In this document: in pieces, positions 22,791 through 36,049 of the stretch
How positions within the stretch are numbered: position 1 is the stretch's first letter
Layout: each line of letters starts with the position of its first letter
Source: Sarcophilus harrisii
Taxonomy: Eukaryota; Chordata; Mammalia; Dasyuromorphia; Dasyuridae
NCBI RefSeq assembly: GCF_902635505.1
Contig: NC_045430.1
Coordinates: forward strand, 109,052,425 to 109,116,424
Reading direction: 5' to 3'
Length of the DNA: 64,000 nucleotides
Translations under genes and position numbers: made by a program
Notes under the pieces: generated by a model
Database searches by the model: none
What the model saw: only the letters and a program-made list of their open reading frames with translations
Told to the model about the DNA's origin: nothing

Positions 22791-24235
22791 TATATTCTTT
22801 TTGTCCTCATTTTTATTGTTTGGGAGAAAAAAGACAATTTGGAAAGAATTTTTTCTGCATTCTGACCTCTAAGATCAAGGGTTTAAAATTGTTTATGATG
22901 GATGATGTTAATTGATCACCTGTGCCATTCTAATCTTTATATAGTCATTTTTTCTGGGTGTGAGGTATTCTTAGATAAGAGTAGTAACTCACCATTAACA
23001 AGATTTTTCTGATTCTGCTTTCCTGGGTTTTTTCAAGCAATCTAAGTCAAACCTATAATCTTCCCATTCCTACACACAATCCTTCACACTCCCCTCATTT
23101 TTTCCTTGGAAATCAGAACTTTTTCTCTCATTTTCCAGAACTATATCCCTCTCCAGTTCTCCAGTCACTAGTCATAGGTCACTGACAGTGGTTTAGCAAT
23201 TGCATCCACTATTTCTCATGCCTCATATACATCCTCTGTAGCATGCAGTTAAGCTGCCATGCTGATATATATATTTTCTTAATATACAAATTCCCCAGTC
23301 AAATTTCATCATCATCAAACTCTTGTAACTGTGCCTCAGACAAGACCCTTTTCCAGCTCTAAAAATTCTGTGATCCTATGAATGTTTCCACATCAAGCTC
23401 TCTCTTTTTTCCATAAGTCTGAAAGGTCATCCCGAACTCTGAACCACAAGTCAGAAAGAATTCATAGCAAATTCATCATAAAGATTTACCCTCAGTGACA
23501 TCCCCTTAGGTTTTCCAAGCCTCTGATCAGAGAGGCCCATTTAAGTCAGGTCATTCTCTTCTTTGGTGTCTATCTCTACTACAAACATTTCTGGGACAAG
23601 GTCTATAGTTTCATTGCTTGGGAAATTGAAGTACTGCTCTTACTTGATTCTTGATTCATAATTCTGACTCTGGAGTGAATGCCAGAGGGTATCTAGTACA
23701 ATGACTTTTCTCAATAGATAAACTGCTTTATGACATCCCTGAAAAGTGTTTGTTGAATGTAATACAGTTGAATGAATGTTGAATTTAGTAACTGGAAGAC
23801 TGACAACTCCCACCTTTTACCTTCCCTAAATGTGTAAACATAGGCAAGACACACAGTCTCCTTATCTCTAAAATGGAAATAGTATCACGGGGCTGTTTAA
23901 AGAGAAGGTTTTTGCAAATCTTATGGTCATATAGGAATAGTTATTGTTTTCTACCTTCTGATAGATGGTCTAAAATCAATTCACTATTTCAGAGACTAAA
24001 CTATTTTATTATAATAGAATTCAAATTATTAAGTCTTTCTCTTCATAATGAGTCAATATTTGTCTCACATTTGTCCTAGTGTAGATATTAATTTATTCAT
24101 TCTTTAATTTTCTATCAAATGCCTAGTGTATATAAAATATGACATATATTGAATGGGATGTTACTTGGGCTTAAATAATAATGATTTTACATAGAGAAAG
24201 GTCTTATTTTTGATTTTAGATACACTTTTTTATTT
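22791..24235. other. Intergenic with MIR scraps
   Basis: MIR-like pieces at 23270-23380 and 23780-23930 (GCAAGACACACAGTCTCCTT, then CTCTAAAATGGAAATAGTAT). The remainder is unassigned and has no gene. Confidence 0.5.
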
Positions 24236-24239
24236 ATAA

Positions 24240-24365
24240 ATGAATTAATGGACAAGCATTTATTATATGTCAGGCACTATGCTAAGTGCTGTAGATACAA
24301 ATGCAAATGAGATAGTCCTTACTCTCAAAGAGCTTGCATTCTAATGAGAGAGAATTATATGTGGG
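24240..24365 (-). mobile_element. L2 LINE 3' end, antisense
   Basis: AAGCATTTATTATATGTCAGGC, ACTATGCTAAGTGCTGTAGAT and CAAAGAGCTTGCATTCTAAT is the antisense L2 3' region. A TA/TG tract follows at 24535-24573. Confidence 0.75.
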
Positions 24366-25475
24366 AAGACAGGGAAAGAGATTAGTATTTTGGAAGTCAG
24401 AACTACTGAGAGGAACAACAGAATAGTTGATTGGTACCCTTTCCAAATTCCATGGTAGACTTGATTTAGTTTTAGGTTCTAGAGAAAATTATGAAAATCA
24501 ATGTTAGTGGTGGAAAATGAAGAGAAAGATGTTATATATATACATATATGTGTGTGTGTGTATGTATGTATGTGTTATCAGGGTGGAAAATCCAACCTTG
24601 TACAGATTTAACTTTCCCTGAGAATAATCTCTGGATATCTATTATATTGGATGGAACAGCAGCAGAGCAAAGATAGTTGGGGCTTATGTCTGATGTAAAG
24701 TTATTTTATTTGGAGTGCTGAGGAATGGAATAAATTTGAAAAAAGTAACTAATACATCATTTTCATGGTACATGACCTAAAATGGGGGTTGCTTCTTTCT
24801 TAGACAACACAAATGGGTGTCTGCTTTCTATTTCAGGTTGATTCATAATGAATTCATACATCAGGTCCACTATGGGCCACTCTGGTTTAGCACACCCAGT
24901 GGAGTGCCCTGACTACTTCGGGAAAAACATGTTGCTCAATGCTAAAGGATTTGGCATGTGGAAGTAATAGGTGTTGATAACTATGTTTGGGGAGGAACCT
25001 GTGGAGTTTAGATGACCATTAGCAGGAGACTGAGACCAATCCTTAGCTACCAGCCAAGTGGAAATAATCCCAGGGGAAGAGTCAGGAGACCACTTGCAGA
25101 GATCAATTATTTTTTCTCTCAAGACCTCAGATTTCTTCTCTGTGACATAGAAAGAGGTAGGGATTGTCTTCCCTTTATCAAAGGAATATTGTGAAGACAC
25201 TTGAAGAGGAGACATGCAAAACCACATTAATTCATCAGATTCATATTTTATGTTAGATTTAAACCAGGGAATGAGCGTAACAATTTTGACTGTTGATCAC
25301 CAGTCTTGTTGGTAGAGTATAAATCCCAGAATGGGGAATTTGGTAAAAAAATATTTCTATAGTAAATCCCATTCTTCATGACCAAACCAGTTTGGCACTG
25401 TTCTTGCTACTCTATCTATAACATACTACCATACTACCTTCCTTTCCTGTCAATATCCTGTCCTCTATATGCCTC
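24366..25475. other. Intergenic, no gene recognised
   Basis: Unassigned. Two opposite-strand open frames overlap at 24913-25227 without known motifs. No strong repeat match apart from the TA/TG tract. Confidence 0.5.
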
Positions 25476-26729
25476 TAGTATAGCTATGAAATATGATAAG
25501 CTTCTTGAGTTCAGGACCCAAGTCATTTAAAAACATTCCTATAGTTTGTTGAATTGAACCATAAGCAATGGGAGAAGACATATTTGCATATAGGTAGAGG
25601 GAATGAATCCCAGAAATACTATAATTATAATTCATAGGTTTGCCCTTATAGAAAATTCCTGAGGAATAGAGTACATATTCATTAGACTAAATTCCTTTTA
25701 TTGGGGTCAGAAGATATATCATGAAAAAGAGGGATAAAATTTGTTACCCACTCTTGATAATGTTTCCACATTTTTAGTCCTTGAAATCCATTTCTGGCAC
25801 CTCATTACCATTATGTGCACTTGGACCTCCAGGTTACTTATCCAACTTTCTTAATGACTAATAACTGACTCATACTTTTTTGTAAATATCCTTCAATTTT
25901 CATATTGATGAGCCCTTTACAGTTTGACGAAATAAGTCCCCAACAGATTTTCCATTTTACTTCAGGTACTCACTGATATAATCACAATTTAGATTTCACC
26001 ATTTCTTGAAATTCTACAATCACCAAGATTCTGAACCTTGAAATTCTGTACTCTATTCAAAACACCACATCATTCCACTTTTTTCTTCCTCATATACACA
26101 CACCTCATCCTTATTATGATTTTTGATCCCTTTTTTTCATCTCCCATTCTAGTTAAACTTACTTGTAATTCACAATTAACCAATAATCAATTACCTCTCC
26201 AATCTTCTGAATTTCTGATCTGTAAATTCTCATGCCTGAATAATGGTCACTGTCTAGTTTCGCTTCTGAACCTACAGAGCACAGCTGGAGGAAAAAAGTA
26301 ACATCATAAATCCGATTTCAACCATTATAAATATATGATATATAATCTTACCTACACTGCTACTGCTACTGCTCAGTGATGCTCTTCTATATTTATTACT
26401 TCTTTATCTTACTCTCTACATTTACTATTTAAGTTCTCTTCCCTCCTTTTGTCCTTAACTCACCCTCCACCTGCTCTCCACCCAATATTTAGAACAGATG
26501 ACAGCCTATTATATCACAAATAAAATTGAGAAACTTCCTCTCATCTTCTCTATCAAAATTTAATATCTATTTGATAATTTGATATAAATACAAATCATTA
26601 CATCTCTCTTCCTTCTTTCCAATCAAAGAAGAAATACTCCTATTCTTCAATAAAACTAATCAAGGATCCTTACTTCCATTTCCTCCCACCTTTTCTATGA
26701 CTTTGCTCCATCAATCTCTCATGCATTTT

Positions 26730-26830
<101 letters not shown>

Positions 26831-27099
26831 CCTGCTTTTTTCCATCTCCCTATAAACATGTCCAAGCCTTCCTACGCCTAGGGAAAAAAGCCCTTGATTT
26901 GTCTCTTCTGCCCTATCTAGCTACTGTTCTTTCTTTTGCAAGTAAACTTCAGTTTAAAACTACTACTGGCTTCAGAGACACATAAGTTTATTATATCTCC
27001 TCCAGCCCTGTACTCTTTCCTCTGAATCTATATCAATCAAATTAATCTGTAGCAGTGGATTGTGTTTTAATTGATGATGTTCAGAAGGCATTTTTAGTT

Positions 27100-27240
27100 A
27101 GGAAAGCATAGTGAAATGGAAAGAATATTTGACTTGTAGTCACAGAGACTAGGTTTGAATTCTGGCTCTGTTATACACTACAAGGTATGATCTAGTCAAA
27201 TAACATTCTCTGTCTTTAATCACAAATTAGCTTACATCAG
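27100..27240 (+). mobile_element. MIR SINE
   Basis: AAAGCATAGTGAAATGGAAAG, TTGTAGTCACAGAGACTAGG and TTTGAATTCTGGCTCTGTTA follow the MIR sense strand. Confidence 0.7.
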
Positions 27241-27565
27241 AATTATAAAAGAACTGCCTTCATCATCATCATCATCATCATCCCCATCATCATCATCAAT
27301 GACTAGTTATCAAACCCAGCAGTCTTTATTTCATCCCTCATATTCATCCTCCTGAAATCTTGAAGGCTCTTTAAAAAACTATTTTAACTATTTATTTAAC
27401 TATTTTAACTATTCCCTCTTACTGGTTCTTTCTGAGTCTCAGCTACTTTGTCTTCAAGACTATGGGACTGGACTTGATTTGTATTCAATGATTAACTCTT
27501 CTAGTTCTAAGTTCTATGATGTTAAGATCCTGTGATTCCTATTCTTCTTCATGGTTCTTTTCCTT

Positions 27566-27568
<3 letters not shown>

Positions 27569-27604
<36 letters not shown>
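27569..27604 (+). repeat. (TG)18 microsatellite
   Basis: Eighteen uninterrupted TG units. Confidence 0.97.
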
Positions 27605-27607
<3 letters not shown>

Positions 27608-27744
27608 TCCCTACATTCCTGCTCCTGGTCTTTTCTTTCTACATTTCCTTCCTTTGCAATCTAATCTATTCCCAAAGCTCTATCATCTCTGTGCCAATGA
27701 CAGCCATCATTCACCCATTCTTCCATTTATATAGTGATTATAGT

Positions 27745-28215
27745 TAATATTTGTTCTTTTGGTAGTGGTAAAGAACTAGAAAGTAAAAAGATGACCATTG
27801 ATTGGGGAATGCCTGAGCAAATTACAGCATATAAATATAATTGGAGAGTATTATGCCATAAGAAATGACAAAAGGAACAATTTCAAAGAAACCTGGAAAG
27901 AAATATTTATATAAATGATACAGAATGAAGTGAGAAAAATCAAAAGAATAATTTATTAAAGAACAATGATATGCTAAAGATAAACAATCTTGAAAGATTT
28001 AAGAACTCTGATCCAGTGACCAATCAATTATGCATGTTACTCTTGTCAGTGAACTCAAGATGCAGAAAACACATATATTTAGACATGGCTCATGTGGGAA
28101 TTTGCTTTGGTTGATTATGCATATTAGTTAGAATATGCATATATATAAATATATATATATATATTTGATTTTTCCCCTAATAATGATTGATTGTAGAGAA
28201 AGAAAATGTGGTTAA
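27745..28215 (+). mobile_element. L1-type LINE 3' end, copy 2
   Basis: Begins in the ORF2 C-terminal region (GATTGGGGAATGCCTGAGCA, GTATTATGCCATAAGAAATG) and continues into 'gaaacctggaaag' and 'aatgatacagaatgaagtgag'. The later part (ATCCAGTGACCAATCAATTA, TTTAGACATGGCTCATGTGG) marks a different subfamily from copies 3-5. TA-rich tract at the end. Confidence 0.65.
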
Positions 28216-29000
28216 AGAAAATATGCATATATATATTCATACATGAATATTTATGTTCATACATACATATATATGTACACACATACTTATATTAAAGAAG
28301 CTGAGATGACAGATCTGTTGTGAATTTGGAATGGGCTCTCTGTAAACTTTCAGATTTATGGAAAGCAGAGATTCATATGAAAAAGGATTTCTGGAATCCT
28401 AATATTTTAGAATTGTAAAGGGTTTGTTGTGAGGCACAGTAACAAGGGTTTGATGATGATACAGTTTGAATGGAGAATTTGTATATTAATTCCCCTTAGC
28501 TGCATGCTAGAGAGAATGTATATGAGGCTTGAGAAATAGTAACTGCATTTGCCAAACCAATGTTAGTGATTTTTTTGAGGCTGTATAAAATTGGAAAAGT
28601 GCTGTAAGACTGGAAAATTGGCAAAGATATTTCTTTTTTAAAGGATGGGAGTATATTCTGAAACATATGGGCAAAGGGCTTGACTTACATTCCTGAAAAA
28701 ATTTAGGAAAGAATGGAATAGACCTCCCAATTAATCAATGCTGAATTACCATTCTTATCTAGGACTATCATCTACCCAGCAAAAATATGACACATATAAT
28801 TGTTCGAATGACACAAATTGATCAATTGATATTGTCTATGATTAATAATCTCAATCCCTTGAACTTGAAGGAAGAGTGCAGAAAAATACTCCCAGAACTT
28901 TTTTTTCCCTTTCCAAACAATAAAAGGGAGGACAAAAAGAATGCTCAGTATGTTTTATCAGCATCTTAACTCCAAAGGGCATATAAAAAAGTAGATTTTA
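28216..29000. other. Intergenic, no gene recognised
   Basis: Unassigned AT-rich DNA. A 60-codon open frame at 28787-28969 has no known motif. Confidence 0.5.
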
Positions 29001-29004
29001 TGAG

Positions 29005-29625
29005 GTCATTTTCAGTACCTCTGGCCTGATCCAGATAAGACTAGAAAGACTTGACTTGAATAGCTTAGATAAGTCTTTATTTAACACTACCCTCATGTTG
29101 GCTCCCATTCTGTTTTTCCCTCTCAAGCCTCATATCTTTCTCTTTGACAAATTCTATTTCTGGCCTTTTATTGTGCCCTCTAGGTAAGCTGTTAGGATGA
29201 GCAAGTCTTCCCAAGCTTCTTGTTCCCACTTCTGGCTCTACTTCTGTAGAATGCTCAGGCATCTTATTTAGCCTTGGGTACATGCTATGGGCTTTCTTAG
29301 GTTAGTAGAAAAATGAAAAGGCAGCTGAATGCATTCATCTCCAAATAATGTCTCAAAAGAAGTCATCTTCAAAGGATTCTTCCCTTCCAGCAGTCATTAA
29401 CAATACTCTGCTGAACCAGGAGAGACAGACTAGCTACAGCATCTTCTCTAGTTGGCTGGAATGGAACATCCCAAATTCCAGTTTCCTCATTGGCGGCAGT
29501 AATATAAAGTCTCTGGAGGAAAATATCCTTCCTAGTTGATAACCTGAAATCTTCCTTGTTCCCTTTTGTTGACCACCAGCTCTTTTCTGTTGTCCCCATC
29601 TCCCAGCTCTCTACTCTAAATATCC
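29005..29625 (-). mobile_element. Unassigned LTR-like interspersed repeat, copy B (inverted)
   Basis: Reverse complement of the 21965-22575 block: TTGGCTCCCATTCTGTTTTT, TCTTTGACAAATTCTATTTC, AAGGCAGCTGAATGCATTCA, CATTAACAATACTCTGCTGA. Minus-strand AATAAA sits near the lower edge, as in copy A. Non-coding fossil. Confidence 0.65.
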
Positions 29626-30300
29626 TGCCTCTAAATAAATAGCACTTGTTCCAGATGCCTACGGTTTCTCAGATACTGAAAGGGAAGAAATTCAATTCAT
29701 CAGACATGAACAACTATTTAGAATTCCCTAGTTGTGTACATATATTGAGGATATGGGGTGTTAACATAGAGAGTGATGCTTTCTATGGCATGTTTGGATT
29801 GATAGATCAAGAAATGGGATGAATTATGGCAAATTTGGGGGTTTGCAACAGAAGTGTTGATGTGGCATTGTGGGAAGGGTCCCTGACTGCCTCTAATTTG
29901 CCACACTTTGGGCTCACTGCCTGAATCTTCTTTATCTCTTCATCTGTTTTTTTTAACATTTAATTAAATAATCTCTAAGAACCTTTTCAATTATGGCACT
30001 CTCTAATGCTAAGATGAAGATACAGAGTCCAACCTGGTATTTCCTCCCAGATGGGGATTTATCTCATTTGAGCCTTTGGGAATCCATTTGCTCCTCATAC
30101 ATAGTTAAGATTCCTCCTCCTCACAGTCTTTTGGCAGATAACAGTGAGGGGTACTAAAGGTTGGGCTATTCTTACTAAAAGGAAGAAGAAATTCAAAAAC
30201 AGCAGCTACTTATTTTCAGGAGATACTTGGAAGGATCTTTAATCTCATCAACATGGATCCCTCCTCCATAAATGCAGATTACATCCCCTTTGCATCATCT
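29626..30300. other. Intergenic, no gene recognised
   Basis: Unassigned; no family recognised. Confidence 0.5.
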
Positions 30301-30329
30301 TCTCCTGTATAATTTTTGCTTAAGTCTTT

Positions 30330-31190
30330 CTCTCAAGCAATATGGAACTGTGTCCAAAGAGCTATCAAACTGTGCATACCATTTGATTCAGCAGTGTCTC
30401 AACTGGGTCTGTATGCCAGTAGATAATAAAAAAGGGAAAAGGACCCAAGTGTGCAAAAATATTTGTGGCAGCCCTTTTTGTAATGGCAAGAAACTGGAAA
30501 CTGAGTGGATGCCCATCAGCTGGAAAATGGCTGAATAAGTTATGGCATATGAATATTATTGAATATTACTATTCTATAAGAAACTATCAGAAGGAGGATT
30601 TCAGAGAAGCCTTACATGAACTGATGCTGAGTGAAGTGAGCAGAACCAGGAGAAAATTATACAACAAGATCATACAAAGGTCAATTCTGACTGATGTGAC
30701 TCTTTTCACCAGTGAGGTAACTCAGGCCAGTTCCAATGTTATTATGATGAATAGAGCCATCTGACTCAGAGAGAGACTGTGGAGACTGAGTCTGGATTCA
30801 CAACATAGTATTTTCACTTTTTTGTAGTTTGTATGCATTTTGTTTTATTTCTCATTTTTTTCCTTTTTTATCTGATTTTTCTTGTGCAGTATGATAATTG
30901 TGGAAATATGCATAGAAGAATTGAAGATATTTAATATATATTGGGTTATTTGCTGTCTAGGGAGGGGGTGTGGGAAAGGGAGGAAAAAATTTGAAACAAA
31001 ATGTTTTGCAAGGGTGAATGTTGAAAATCATCTTTTTTTTTGAAAATATTTTTTGAAAAATTTTTTTATTTTTATCAAAATTTTTTTGAATTTTTTTGAA
31101 AAATTTTTTGAAATATTTTTTGAATTTTTATCAAAAAATTATTTTGAAAATAAAAAGTTTTAATAAAAAAGAAAAAAGGAGAAAATAAAG
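30330..31190 (+). mobile_element. L1-type LINE 3' end with ORF2 C-terminus, copy 3
   Basis: At 30465-30600 the translation AALFVMARNWKLSGCPSAGK then WLNKLWHMNIIEYYYSIRN aligns with the human L1 ORF2p C-terminus (AALFTIAKTWNQPKCP…MWHIYTMEYYAAIKND). The 3' UTR follows (TTTTTATCTGATTTTTCTTG, TGCAGTATGATAATTGTGGA, GGGAGGAAAAAATTTG). It ends in a T/A-rich mirror-like patch, 31030-31190. This copy defines the family for the others. Confidence 0.8.
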
Positions 31191-32575
31191 TCTTTCTCTC
31201 AATCCTCCACAAAGGATCTATCTACTCAATGTACCTTTTTACCAGCCTAAGAGATTTTTAAATCATAAGCTGGTGTTTTCTACTTATAAGTGACTTTAAT
31301 GATGGATTTATGGGCAAAGTATCTTTGGTAATATACAATGGTTTAACTAAGCCCCCCACATTGACCATCTACAAAATGGAAAGAAAGCTAGATTTAGAAT
31401 TAGAAACCTTGAATGCAAATTCTATTCTGTCACATTATTTTTATGACCTTGGAAAGAGTTCTAATTTTCAAACTTACAAAATTTAAAAGTTGAACTAAAT
31501 ATGTTTAAAAGTCACTTCCATCTCAAAAATTTTATCTTCCAAGTCTATGATTCTATGATGTTTAGTACCTGAATAAACCATCCCCTATATATGGACTGAT
31601 CTGATAAGCTGGCTCTTCATATATGCACACATCACATAGTCTAGACACCAGTATTTTAAATTGGCTTAACAATCTCATTGTTCAGGGTTATGATAGATGA
31701 TCTCTTTCATCAACTCAAAGAATTAAAATGACAAATAAGACAGACTGCCATTTAAAAGAGCAAATAGAAAAGCAAGTGAAGAAGAAAATAATTCTAGCTA
31801 CTTTTCATCATACTATTATTGTTGCTCTTAATAATAAAAATAATAACTTAGCTCCTGGAGTATTCCCTCTCACATCTGGATCCTCAGAAAAACCTCAAAT
31901 CCTCTATGGTTCTACATTCATACAAAATCACCTCTCCCAAGCCCCCACAATATTCTTACTTATCTTAATCAATAATGGAATGCAAGAAAAAGAAAATTTT
32001 CCCTCATAAAACTGAGGCACTTACTCTGATGGAATATAACCACAGTGGATATCATGGGGGCATATTGTGGAGGAACATGCAGCCCAATGTAAAAATATGG
32101 CACTTTTGATGCTGAAGGGTCACCAAGTTCCTCTTAATTTCATCACAGAGATCTTCCTAATTTTACCTTCTGCATAGGCATCATATCTCATTTCTGCTGT
32201 TTTCCACCTGTATATCTGTTGCCTCACAAATGCCCCTACTGGGCTTTGATTAGAGTCTTCAGTTGAATTATTGCATTTCCTTTTGTGGAAACAAGATGGA
32301 TTCTGTCATTTCTCTTTTAACTTTGAGCCGAGAAGTTAAATTTCAGCTCTTTTAGAAAGTCAGGGGCCTCATATACCTACTCACCAGATTAGAATAAAGC
32401 AACATTCTCTCTATAAGGAGAAAATCTGTCAGGTCACAGAGTCTTAGCCTCCAGGGAATAAGCTTTTTTGAAAAACAGAAAGAGCCAGCCAGGTAAATGC
32501 CCAAAGGATTTAATCTCTTTGAACTCATTTTCTCCTGCTCAAAAGATTAATCAATATATCCCAAGACTTTATCAT
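31191..32575. other. Intergenic with one MIR scrap
   Basis: MIR-like sequence at 31370-31560 (AGAAAGCTAGATTTAGAATT, ending ATCTTCCAAGTCTATGATTC). The rest is unassigned and has no gene. Confidence 0.5.
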
Positions 32576-32579
32576 TTAA

Positions 32580-32775
32580 TCAGTCAGTGAGCATTTATTA
32601 AGAACCTACTATGTGCCAAGAACTGTACTAAATGCTAAAATAATGAAATACAAAAGACAGCCTTCAAGTTTAATGAGGGGCAGATATGTACAACAAGCTA
32701 TACACCATATAAATAGGACAAAATCAATAGAGAGGAAAGGCACCTGAATTAAGAGGAATTAGGAAAAACTTCCGA
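32580..32775 (-). mobile_element. L2 LINE 3' region, antisense
   Basis: GAGCATTTATTAAGAACCTA, CTATGTGCCAAGAACTGTAC, then TAAGAGGAATTAGGAAAAAC follow the antisense L2 3' order shared with 56945-57290. Confidence 0.75.
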
Positions 32776-33755
32776 TTAGAAAATTTTTACAAAGCAGGTT
32801 TAACCCACTGAGAGGTTCTTATGTCCTCAAATACCAACTTTGGGAAATTTCTTCTAAAAATACCCTCAGGAGTTATAAAGGACTGAGACACTGAGGAATT
32901 CCTCATTCTACAAAGATCCTCTAGATCTCCTATGCAAATGATTAAAAATGGAATGGGAAGTGAGGATTAGGACATGGCTATTACCCAGTGTCAAATATAG
33001 CCAACATTTATTGCATATTTAATATATGGAAATATAAATACACACATATTCTATTACAGGAAAATAGATGTGTGTGTATATGTGTGTATAACAGTGATTG
33101 CCCTGGCTCACATGGTCTAAAAGTCCAAGATAAGTTACATTTCATCTTTTCCCTGGAGTTTTCTGATAACCTTAAAGAGGACTGAGTATTTATTTGCCCT
33201 GCCAATGACTCAAGCCTACACAAATGAATTTCTCCCCATATAGGGGTTCCCTGTACCCAATTCCATTTAAGCACTTAAACAGTCAATTTAGCTTTTACAA
33301 AGGCATATTTATTTCAAAGGTACAGCAAAAGCAGATATACAAACATCATCTCTCCCCAACATGTGAGATATATCCCCCTACCACCTTAGTTTCTAGAGAG
33401 GGGAAAGGGATCAGTTTAACTCACTTTTCATACAGCATAATCTAACCAAGTTCCAAGTACAAAGCTATCCTTGGCTCAAGGCCTAGATTCCCTGAATTCT
33501 CAAGACTTCCCCATTGGACTGCCAGAAATATCTATCCTGGAATTCTGCCTCTAAGGCCACTTCTTCTAAAGGTCAGATATATTGGGAATTCTACTACCTG
33601 TACCTAAAACTGAAAAAAAAAACAAGCACAATGGAACAAAAACCCAAGCTAATTCTAAAGGAAAATTAGGAAGATAACACCATGGTTATACTACCCTTGA
33701 AAACATAGGAGTGGATATGGATGGAGAGATGATGAGTTCTCAATTAAAAATATTG
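32776..33755. other. Intergenic, no gene recognised
   Basis: Unassigned. A TATG/TGTG-rich patch lies at 33065-33090. Confidence 0.5.
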
Positions 33756-33759
33756 CATT

Positions 33760-34445
33760 TATATGCCCCAAAGCCATAAAACCATGGACATTCTTTGATC
33801 TAACAATAACACTAGTAGGTCTGTATCCTAAAGAGATCCTAAAAAAGAAAAAGTACTTACAGGTACAAAAATATTTATAACAGCTCTTTTTCTAGTGGCA
33901 AATAATTGGAAATTGAGGAGATGCCAATCAATTGGGAAATGGCTGAACAAGTTGTAATATATAAATGTAACAAAATACTATTGTTTTATAAGAAATGATG
34001 ACCAAGACGATTTCAGAAAAACCTGGAAAGGTTTACATGAACTAATGCTGAGTGAGCATTGTACACAGCAACGGCAATATTGTGTGATAACTATCTACTA
34101 TAGATTTAGCTCTTCTCAATAATATAATGATCCAAGACAGTTTCAAAAGATGTGTGATGAAAATTCCTATCCACATCCAGAGAAAGGATTATGGAACCTG
34201 AATGCAGATCAAAGCATACTATTTTCACTTTTTTTGTTTTTTCTCCTTTTATTCTGATTTTTCTTTTACAACATGACTAATGCAGAAACATATTCAACAT
34301 GATTATACATGTATTATATAATAGATTGTTTGATGTCTTGGGGAGGGAAGAAGGAATAAACAGAGGGAGAAAAATTTAGAACTCAAAATCTTATAAAAAT
34401 GAATATTGAAAACTATCTTTACATATAATTGGGAAAAAAACTATT
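33760..34445 (+). mobile_element. L1-type LINE 3' end, copy 4
   Basis: Contains the ORF2 C-terminal stretch (CAATTGGGAAATGGCTGAAC, GATTTCAGAAAAACCTGGAA) and the 3' UTR (CATTGTACACAGCAACGGCA, ATCCACATCCAGAGAAAGGA, TGTCTTGGGGAGGGAAGAAG). Frame decayed. Confidence 0.75.
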
Positions 34446-34544
34446 AAGTGGGAAAAGGCATATCCAAGATATGTGAATACAATTAAAAAGTAATCTTTAC
34501 AAAAATATAGCTGGATATAAGAAAAAGAAAGAAAGAAATGTTGA

Positions 34545-35575
34545 GTTTAAGATGCCTATAGGACATCTAGTTTGAAATGTCTCATTGTTGTCAGGGAAAT
34601 GAAGTTCAGTGAGTTACTAGGATTACTATTTATGTTAGATATAAACATAGAAATGGTAATTAAACCCACGAGAGTCCATAAAAAGCACCTAGAAAGAAAT
34701 GTGAAAAGAGCCTAAGACAGAGTCTTTGGGGACCTTAAAAATTAGAAGGCATGATATGGATGATAAGCCAACAAAATATACTGAGAGTGTCCCACCAGGA
34801 AAAACCAGGGTTACAAAAACCCAGAAAGGAGACCACGCACAGGAAAATAATTTGATCAATAAAGTCCTATGCAGTGGAGAGGTTAAAAATGATGAGGACT
34901 GAGAAGAAACCATCATATGTGGCCATTAAAAGATCACCTGTTACTTTATAGAGTGTATTTTCAGTTATGATGTCAGAAATCAGATTGTAAAAGGATGAAA
35001 AATGAACAAGAAGAGAGGAAGTAGAGACAATGAGTGAAAACAACTTTTTTAAAACCAGTGTGAGAAATTGATGAGAGAAATAGAATAGCAGCTCAATGTC
35101 ATGGTAGAGTCTAGTGAGGGTTCTTTTGTTAATAGATGGAAAGATTTGAAAATATTTGAAGAGTACATGTCCCACAAAAAACTAGATGATAAAGAGAGAG
35201 ATTGAAAATTAAGGAAAGAGGATAACTGAGGAGGCAATCTGCTGGTGAAGATAAGAGGGAAGAGGATTAAGGGCTGATGAAGAACAGTTGTCCTTAGCAA
35301 AAAGGGCCACCTCATTATTAGAAACTAGAGAAAATGAGAAAATAATGAGAGATGACATCCGGAGATTTTAGATAAAAAGGGAGAAAGAAAGGGCTCATAG
35401 TAAATGGCCTCAATTTCCTCCATAAAATAATAGGCAAGCTCCTCAAATGAAAGAATGAGAGAAAGAAGAGCTTTGAAGGCTTGAGGAAAGAAAATGTTTG
35501 CAATAGCTTCTGTGTGGAATGAAATAAAGGATAATTTAAATAAAAAAAAAAAAAGGACTGCCTTATTGTAGTCAA
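34545..35575 (-). mobile_element. L2 LINE reverse-transcriptase remnant, antisense
   Basis: The minus strand corresponds to the L2 RT block between 'SAAFDTVDH' and 'GVPQGSVLGPLL'. Plus-strand landmarks are AGTGGAGAGGTTAAAAATGA, GAGAGTGTCCCACCAGG and GACAGAGTCTTTGGGG (antisense of the PQGS box). GATAAGAGGGAAGAGGATTA and AAATGGCCTCAATTTCCTCC mark upstream ORF2. Heavily decayed. Confidence 0.65.
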
Positions 35576-35644
35576 TTCATTGGCTGATGCGATTCTCTAC
35601 ATAAAGGAGACTAGGTAGCCTGCTTCCAGGGGAGTCATGATGAT

Positions 35645-35785
35645 GGTCAGTCAGCCAATCAATAAGCATCTATTACATACTAATATGTGTCAGATACAAT
35701 ATAAACATTGGAATACAAAGAAAGGGGGAAAATCCATGAACTCAAGGAGTTTACAATGCAATAGATAAGGATATGTGATAGAAAG
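35645..35785 (-). mobile_element. L2 LINE 3' end, antisense
   Basis: CCAATCAATAAGCATCTATT, ATATGTGTCAGATACAATAT and CTCAAGGAGTTTACAATGCA. It is out of order with the adjacent RT relic, so it is a separate insertion. Confidence 0.7.
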
Positions 35786-35976
35786 ACCTTGGAGAGATTT
35801 GTAGCATGCACAGATCCTGTAACTGAGTCCTTCCAATTAACCATATGGCAAATAAGAATCTTTGGATTGGCTTTGGTTACACAGCTGGAATTGGAAGCTC
35901 ATTCAAAAGGCATTGGCTGACCTCTCTTGGGTTTTTTATTTGTTTCTTCCTGCCTAGTGATATTCATGTGAGAGAA

Positions 35977-36002
35977 AAAAAAAAAAACAACAACAACAAC
36001 AA
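35977..36002 (+). repeat. Poly(A)(CAA)n tract
   Basis: An A-run running into ACAACAACAACAACAA. Confidence 0.9.
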
Positions 36003-36049
36003 GGCTATAAAGAGAGAAGTCATGACTTCCCCTCACCCCTCTATTTGAG

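Noticed and set aside
24913-25227. Overlapping open frames on both strands
   Set aside because: No conserved motif, CpG context or similarity to a known family; length is within chance expectation for 64 kb.
30465-30764. 99-codon open frame considered as a gene
   Set aside because: Its sequence matches the L1 ORF2 C-terminus and it is followed by the LINE 3' UTR.
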